Under the pieces are notes generated by a model. It ran no database searches. It was not told the origin of the DNA and saw only the letters and a list, made by a program, of their open reading frames with translations. The position numbers and the translations under genes are program-made. From contig CAJUGZ010000171.1 in the NCBI GenBank assembly GCA_910585855.1, positions 1 to 9,226 of the forward strand: a stretch of 9,226 nucleotides of DNA. Reading direction: 5' to 3'. Positions 5,753 to 9,226 of this stretch are shown here, piece by piece (position 1 is the first letter of the stretch; every line of letters starts with the position of its first letter). Source of the DNA: an uncultured Lachnospiraceae bacterium. GTDB lineage: Bacteria; Bacillota_A; Clostridia; Lachnospirales; Lachnospiraceae.

Positions 5753-7753
5753 CTATAGTTGTGTTACAATTAATTCCAGCATCTGGTCGATTACTGTAAT
5801 AAAACGGGAAGAAGCATTGTATGCTGCCTGATATTTGATAAGATTCTGCAGCTCCTCATCGGAAGATACATCCATAATCTGCCTTCTTACCCCATCTACA
5901 CCACCTATCAGTTTTTCCTGCTGTGCAATCATATCATTATACAATTCGCCCGCTCCGGCTATCTGTCCGATAAACTCTGTATAATAATTCATATAATTCT
6001 TTTTGGAACTATACTCTGGAAGTAAAACCAAATCATCTTTTTCCCATAAAGCATTAATATCATCCATTAATTTTCGGTTTTCACCACCATCTTTTGTACC
6101 AAACGGAATTAACTCATTATTGCTAAGAACATCAGGATTCACTTCTAAATTATTTAAACTATAGAGTGACTCTAAATTAAAATCACTTTTATAATTATAA
6201 ACATAATATTTTTTCGCAGTTTCTTTAGTAACTTTATTTCCATTTATATCAGTCGTATTTCCGTTCTCATCAATATATTCTCCATTGTCATTAGTTGCAT
6301 AATATTCAATATAACGTTTGGTATGCCTGCGTGAAAACAATTCTGTTCCCTGTGTTCTATTCTGATCCTTTCCATAACCAGCAGAATTCCAGTCTAATAC
6401 TCTTGTTCCAGATTCTATTGTTATAAGATTTCCTTTTTCATCCCTTGCTTTAAGCGAACTGGTCAAATTCATTGTAGGAGAAATTACTTCATTAAATTCT
6501 TCCACAATTTTATTAATCAACTGATCAAATTCACCCATAACAGTCATAATAGAAGACGGTATTACATAATCATCATAATACTCCATTGCCTCTTTATATG
6601 CTTTACTGTCTTTTCCGCCAATATAATCCTTATAATCAATCCCTTTTATTCCTAACTCTTTTTCTAATTTTCGAACTTCTGTCCAATTTACTTTATTATC
6701 TGCAGTAATTAAATTTTTATCTGCATACTTTGCATCTCTAACAGAAAAATAATTTCCACCTTTTATCTTTCGAATATATTCCTGACTATCTTCTCCCCCT
6801 TCATAATCTGCCCAATTCGGAATATCGGTATAATCTGCCACGGAACTCCCTCGTGCCAAAATATAAGCTTTCAGCGCTCCAATATCATTATTTTTTACTG
6901 TAGAAACCGTAGAGGTAATATTAAAAACCTCTTTTTGATTCAAATAATTCCACACTGGAACAACCAATTCTGGATCAGCTTCCCCGTCTGGATGAATCAA
7001 TCCCATCTCATGATAATAATTTTCCGTAATAAAATCTACGCCCTCTGCTCTTACCGTAACCGTCCCGTTTTTCAATTCACTATAAGAAATATCAACTAAA
7101 CCGCCCAATTCATCTAACAGATAATCTCTTCTGTCCCGATAATCATTTGCTGATTCAATATCGCCGACCTCAATTTTAGAAATCATCTGATTCAATCCGT
7201 AAATCTCTTTTCCAATCTCATTGATCCGATTTACAGAGTTTATTATCTTTTGATTGATCGTTAATTGATAATTCCGCAGATCTGCATAAATCGAATTTGC
7301 CTTAGAAATAAAAGAAACCGCACTCTGTACCAGTGCGGCTCTTGTTTCCGTGCCAAGAGGGTTCTTACTAACCTCCTGAATCGCACTCCACATGTCCTTC
7401 AGATAATCTTGAAATTTTTCTCCCTCCAGTTCCCCGAAGTATCCCTCAATTTCTTCAATTACCTGTGCCTGGCTTTCATAGAAGGCTTCCCTGCCACTCT
7501 CTTGTCTATATGCTTTATCTAATAATATATCTCTAACATGCCGGATATCCATTACGGAAACACCGTTTCCAGACTGATTATGGTAAACCGCTCCGACACT
7601 GAGTGTTTCATACTTTCGGTCTGCGAATATAACCTGCTGTCTTACATAACCCGGAGTATGCAGATTTGACAGATTATGCGCTGTTGTATTAATCGCATTC
7701 TGGCTTGACTGCAATCCTGAAACCCCTATATAAAGGGATGACATTCCGCCCAT
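5753..7753 (-). CDS. flgK: Flagellar hook-associated protein 1, FlgK (copy 1)
   Basis: This second FlgK-family protein has 666 residues. Its N-terminus SSLYIGVSGLQSSQNAINTT, followed by AHNLSNLHTPGYVRQQV (25-41), is the rod/hook/HAP signature. Residues 90-225 match the FlgK helical region (NPLGTETRAALVQSA at 131-145, DYRDRRDYLLDELGGLVDIS at 204-223), and the C-terminus has SSDEELQNLIKYQAAYNASSRFITVIDQML (630-659). The middle (about 300-600) is variable and Tyr/Asn/Asp-rich. It holds an internal duplication at 317-336 and 377-396 (Y-x-GG-x-DS-x-x-Y) and a D/N-rich loop at 495-506. It contains no cysteine. I prefer the first ATG (7753) because AAAGGAAGGG lies 6 bases upstream; the second ATG at codon 4 is too far from that site. 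A 92-nt GGA-rich leader separates it from flgM. Confidence 0.93.
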   Translation of the reverse strand: MGGMSSLYIGVSGLQSSQNAINTTAHNLSNLHTPGYVRQQVIFADRKYETLSVGAVYHNQSGNGVSVMDIRHVRDILLDKAYRQESGREAFYESQAQVIEEIEGYFGELEGEKFQDYLKDMWSAIQEVSKNPLGTETRAALVQSAVSFISKANSIYADLRNYQLTINQKIINSVNRINEIGKEIYGLNQMISKIEVGDIESANDYRDRRDYLLDELGGLVDISYSELKNGTVTVRAEGVDFITENYYHEMGLIHPDGEADPELVVPVWNYLNQKEVFNITSTVSTVKNNDIGALKAYILARGSSVADYTDIPNWADYEGGEDSQEYIRKIKGGNYFSVRDAKYADKNLITADNKVNWTEVRKLEKELGIKGIDYKDYIGGKDSKAYKEAMEYYDDYVIPSSIMTVMGEFDQLINKIVEEFNEVISPTMNLTSSLKARDEKGNLITIESGTRVLDWNSAGYGKDQNRTQGTELFSRRHTKRYIEYYATNDNGEYIDENGNTTDINGNKVTKETAKKYYVYNYKSDFNLESLYSLNNLEVNPDVLSNNELIPFGTKDGGENRKLMDDINALWEKDDLVLLPEYSSKKNYMNYYTEFIGQIAGAGELYNDMIAQQEKLIGGVDGVRRQIMDVSSDEELQNLIKYQAAYNASSRFITVIDQMLELIVTQL

Positions 7754-7761
7754 AACACCCT

Positions 7762-7834
7762 TCCTTTCTAAACTGTCCTTCGCTCTTTTATCCGGTCAGC
7801 GTCCGAACCTCCTGTTCCTATAAGCCGCTGCCCG
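7762..7834 (-). promoter_or_regulatory. GGA-rich intercistronic leader of flgK copy 1, candidate CsrA site
   Basis: On the transcript strand, CGGGCAGCG (7826-7834) pairs with CGCTGACCG (7793-7801): 8 bp with one G-A mismatch, closing a 24-nt loop. Inside that loop GAAC (7814-7817) pairs with GTTC (7805-7808) around the 5-nt loop AGGAG. Six GGA trinucleotides occur in the 92-nt gap (complements of 7816-7818, 7810-7812, 7802-7804, 7791-7793, 7776-7778 and 7762-7764); the last is inside the flgK Shine-Dalgarno site. The AGGAGG in the loop has no start codon at working distance. GGA in a hairpin loop plus a GGA over the ribosome site is the known architecture of CsrA targets; a function here is inferred. 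Confidence 0.45.
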
Positions 7835-7845
7835 TTTTTATTTCT

Positions 7846-8130
7846 CTAAAAAGTAACAGACTTATCATACTCTTCCATTAATTTTTCCGCAAAACTTCTA
7901 TTGCTTACCTGATAAGTTCCTGCTTCCATGCCCGCCTTAATCGCTGCAACTCTCTCTTTGCGGATATCAGATGCCTGTGCAACAGCCTGTTTTGCAATCT
8001 GATAATCTCTTCCCATATTGGAAATATGCACTTCATCTTTTGTTGCTGCTACTTTTCCCGCTGACTGTACCTTCGTTTTCTTTGTAGTCTGATAAATCTG
8101 ACTAATCTGGCTATATGCATCAATTCTCAT
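7846..8130 (-). CDS. flgM: Anti-sigma-28 (SigD) factor FlgM
   Basis: FlgM binds the flagellar sigma factor (SigD/FliA) and blocks late-gene transcription until it is removed on hook completion. The 94-residue product fits small clostridial FlgM proteins: a short basic disordered N-terminus (MRIDAYSQISQIYQ, then Lys-rich), DEVHIS at 32-37, and the sigma-binding helical part DIRKERVAAIKAGMEAGTYQVS (55-76) and AEKLMEEY (81-88). I place the start at the ATG at 8128-8130, since MRIDAY is the usual beginning and AGGA lies just upstream. A TTG six codons upstream (8146-8148) is open in frame but has no better ribosome site. It lies after flgN and before flgK copy 1; many genomes have flgM first. Confidence 0.9.
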   Translation of the reverse strand: MRIDAYSQISQIYQTTKKTKVQSAGKVAATKDEVHISNMGRDYQIAKQAVAQASDIRKERVAAIKAGMEAGTYQVSNRSFAEKLMEEYDKSVTF

Positions 8131-8152
8131 ACCCGTTCCTGCTACCAAAACG

Positions 8153-8167
8153 ATACACCATGTGTAT
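8153..8167. repeat. 15-bp perfect palindrome upstream of flgM
   Basis: ATACAC-CAT-GTGTAT is a perfect inverted repeat with a 3-base centre, 22 bases upstream of the flgM ATG. It could be an operator or an RNA hairpin near the flgM ribosome site. It overlaps a TATTAT hexamer (complement of 8166-8171), but no -35 sits at a suitable distance, so I do not call an internal promoter. The function is unknown. Confidence 0.35.
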
Positions 8168-8221
8168 AATATAGCTTTTCCTTTCCTAATATTTTTTCAT
8201 TTACTCTCAAATCCTAACTAA

Positions 8222-8740
8222 CTACTGTGAACGATCAAATGCTCCCGAAACCCGCATATGCTCTCCCACATTATAAGCATTTTTATCATAATTTGCTGTA
8301 AGTGGAGCTTGCCGCATACTATTAAATAAATTAATATCGAACTCTACTAATTCCAAAGATTCCTTCAAAAGTACTTTATTCATATCATTTACCTTTGTCA
8401 TCCGCTTCATTGTATCATGCAGTTTATCATGTATCTCACACAGCCGCTTCTGTGTTTCCGGCTGCCCAACCATCAATTCTATCAGCCGACTCAATGTCAG
8501 ATCCTCCGGTTTCCGGCTGATTACTGTAGCAATATCATTCGTACACTCCTGTCTTTTTTTCTCCAAAGGTTGTACTTTATTTGTCATAAGAATCTGTTCT
8601 TTTTCTACAATATCATTTAATGCCTGAACGTCACCCTTTACAATAATACCCGTTTTTTGAGTGGACAATTCATACAGTTCCTGATAAGCCGCATTTTCTT
8701 TTTCTAGTGTTTGAATTAATTCATCAATCAAACTTGCCAT
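8222..8740 (-). CDS. flgN: FlgN-family flagellar export chaperone
   Basis: FlgN is the cytoplasmic chaperone that holds FlgK and FlgL for export through the flagellar type III apparatus. The 172-residue product is almost entirely charged helix with heptad-like spacing (about 1-65 and 80-140), as FlgN-family proteins are. It contains the typical late helix NKVLLKESLELVEFDINLFN (121-140), followed by a short tail with the recognisable APLTANYDKNAYNV segment (145-158). There is no signal peptide or membrane segment. The start ATG has AAAGGAGAG (8747-8755) 6 bases upstream. It is the first gene of the operon, directly behind the SigD-like promoter, and the presence of two FlgK substrates and FlgL downstream supports the call. 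Sequence similarity within this family is low, so the call rests partly on context. Confidence 0.85.
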   Translation of the reverse strand: MASLIDELIQTLEKENAAYQELYELSTQKTGIIVKGDVQALNDIVEKEQILMTNKVQPLEKKRQECTNDIATVISRKPEDLTLSRLIELMVGQPETQKRLCEIHDKLHDTMKRMTKVNDMNKVLLKESLELVEFDINLFNSMRQAPLTANYDKNAYNVGEHMRVSGAFDRSQ

Positions 8741-8770
8741 AGCAACCTCTCCTTTGTACTTCTGCCTATA

Positions 8771-8797
8771 ATATCGGATATTTTGGGATTTACATTA
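8771..8797 (-). promoter_or_regulatory. SigD (sigma-28) type promoter for the flgN-csrA operon
   Basis: On the minus strand, TAAT (8794-8797) is followed after 15 bases by TCCGATAT (8771-8778). The known SigD pattern is TAAA, 14-16 bases, GCCGATAT, so this matches 3/4 and 7/8. The start point should be near 8764, giving a leader of about 24 nt that just includes the flgN ribosome site. Overlapping it, TATAAT (8794-8799) is a perfect sigma-A -10. Its best upstream partners are ATTAAA at 17 bases or TTGATT at 20 bases, both weak, so a second, housekeeping start is possible but less certain. Confidence 0.6.
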
Positions 8798-8867
8798 TAG
8801 TACAGTGATACATTTTTTTAATCAAACTTCACTTAACTCATAAATCAAAAGGAAAACACTGAAATCG

Positions 8868-8913
8868 AAAAGAAGGTCTATTCCGAGAAATAATACCCCT
8901 TCATAAACCTTCT
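8868..8913 (-). terminator. Terminator-like hairpin ahead of the flagellar promoter
   Basis: On the minus strand, AGAAGGTTTAT (8903-8913) pairs with ATAGACCTTCT (8871-8881): 11 pairs with one G-U and a 21-nt loop. It is followed by TTTCGATTTC, a short, interrupted T-run. It would stop transcripts entering from beyond the right edge before the flgN promoter. The weak tail keeps confidence moderate. Confidence 0.45.
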
Positions 8914-8996
8914 AAAATAACAACAAACCAATTAATTTTTTATCATCACTTTATTTTCTGGCGAAGATATGCTGCCAAAAAGGAAATTTAGAAACG

Positions 8997-9042
8997 CTTC
9001 TTTTTTGTTTCGGTGTCAAGAAACAGCCAGATTCGAAAACGG
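8997..9042 (-). repeat. Dispersed repeat unit, copy R2
   Basis: Read on the minus strand, this is the gap-free 37/46 match to copy R1 (1388-1433), in opposite orientation on the chromosome. Caagaaacagcca at 9017-9029 is identical to the complement of 1401-1413. On the minus strand the frame through it encodes a 30-residue ORF (ATG at 9106-9108, TGA at 9016-9018) ending P-P-F-S-N-L-A-V-S. There is no credible ribosome site, so I treat it as repeat sequence, not a gene. Confidence 0.7.
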
Positions 9043-9208
9043 TGGGCAGCCTGCAGTGACTTTGAAAGAAACCATCTTACGGCTGATAAACTCCTTCCTT
9101 ACGCCCATTAGGTTTCGCCTGTCATAAAGGCGAATTGCGCCCCGATCAGTCCGATTGGATCAAGGAAAAGACAGAAGTCTTAGAACTTCTTGCTTTTTGG
9201 AAACCGGA

Positions 9209-9226
9209 ACAGCAGACTGCCCACCG
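9209..9226 (+). repeat. Dispersed repeat unit, copy R3 (cut by the window edge)
   Basis: The last 18 bases match the complement of 9040-9057 at 16 of 18 positions, making an inverted pair with R2 across about 150 bases. Only the beginning of the unit is inside the window. By analogy with R2, the sequence past 9226 should continue with a TTTTCGAATCTGGCTGTTTC-like stretch. Confidence 0.55.

Larger units (their letters stand above)
8741..9226. other. Gene-free region upstream of the flagellar operon
   Basis: These 486 bases contain no convincing protein gene. From left to right they hold the flgN ribosome site and promoter, a minus-strand terminator-like hairpin, an AT-rich stretch (8914-8970) with nothing I recognise, then the dispersed repeat pair R2/R3 enclosing about 160 bases with two further perfect hairpins: TTCGCC/GGCGAA (9114-9119 with 9129-9134) and AGAAGT/ACTTCT (9173-9178 with 9185-9190). 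The base composition of the R2-R3 part is more GC-balanced than the flanks. Confidence 0.6.

Noticed and set aside
7265..7522. Plus-strand open frame of 85 codons opposite flgK copy 1
   Set aside because: It is fully antisense to a well-supported gene, has a cysteine/arginine-rich composition typical of a reverse-strand shadow and no recognisable motif. The same applies to the other plus-strand frames at 48-239, 193-405, 1524-1709, 2112-2327, 3865-4343, 4899-5147 and 8417-8620.
7786..7813. Start-less AGGAGG as the ribosome site of a missed small gene between flgM and flgK
   Set aside because: No ATG, GTG or TTG follows at 5-12 bases, and all three frames close within a few codons.
7846..8148. 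TTG start giving a 100-residue FlgM
   Set aside because: The extra six residues (VAGTG region) are not FlgM-like, and the ATG at 8128-8130 begins the conserved MRIDAY sequence with AGGA upstream.
8166..8194. Possible internal sigma-A promoter for flgM (TATTAT)
   Set aside because: No -35-like hexamer at 16-18 bases; the position 17 bases upstream reads AAATAT.
9016..9108. 30-residue minus-strand ORF ending P-P-F-S-N-L-A-V-S
   Set aside because: It lies in the dispersed repeat and has no credible ribosome binding site. Its R1 counterpart has no start codon. Reported as repeat sequence instead.
9043..9208. Riboswitch (c-di-GMP type I or TPP) ahead of the flagellar operon
   Set aside because: The conserved cores of those classes are not present on either strand, and a terminator-like hairpin and the flgN promoter lie between this segment and flgN.

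Overview
This window reads as low-GC Firmicute chromosome, most likely a motile gut Lachnospiraceae such as a Roseburia or Eubacterium relative. That is an inference from the long FlgK/FlgL variants, the FliW-CsrA pair, the Gram-positive form of ribosomal protein S12 and strong purine-rich Shine-Dalgarno sites. Every convincing gene lies on the minus strand, so transcription runs from high to low coordinates. No tRNA, rRNA, CRISPR array or transposase is visible.

The main block (8740 to 1497) is a late flagellar operon in the order flgN, flgM, flgK copy 1, flgK copy 2, flgL, fliW, csrA. It encodes the hook-filament junction proteins (two FlgK paralogues and FlgL), the likely export chaperone FlgN, the anti-sigma factor FlgM that restrains the flagellar sigma factor SigD, and the FliW/CsrA pair that couples flagellin level to mRNA binding. 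A SigD-like promoter lies just upstream of flgN, overlapped by a sigma-A-like -10. The operon ends in a good Rho-independent terminator after csrA.

Below it are rpsL and rpsG, the start of a str operon that presumably continues into fusA beyond position 1. rpsL has its own near-consensus sigma-A promoter and is separated from csrA by the terminator, so the two units look independent.

The non-coding parts hold the less expected signals. (1) The 92-nt gap between flgM and flgK copy 1 has six GGA trinucleotides on the transcript strand. One is presented in the loop of a perfect 4-bp hairpin inside a larger stem-loop, and one lies in the flgK ribosome binding site. This is what a CsrA target would look like, in an operon that itself encodes CsrA and FliW. 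(2) A degenerate palindromic repeat family occurs on both sides of the flagellar operon. One locus is between csrA and rpsL, where it supplies the terminator U-tract. The other is at the right end and runs off the window. (3) Two strongly diverged flgK genes lie in tandem, each with a different internal duplication in its variable domain. Copy 2 and FlgL contain cysteines, while copy 1 has none.
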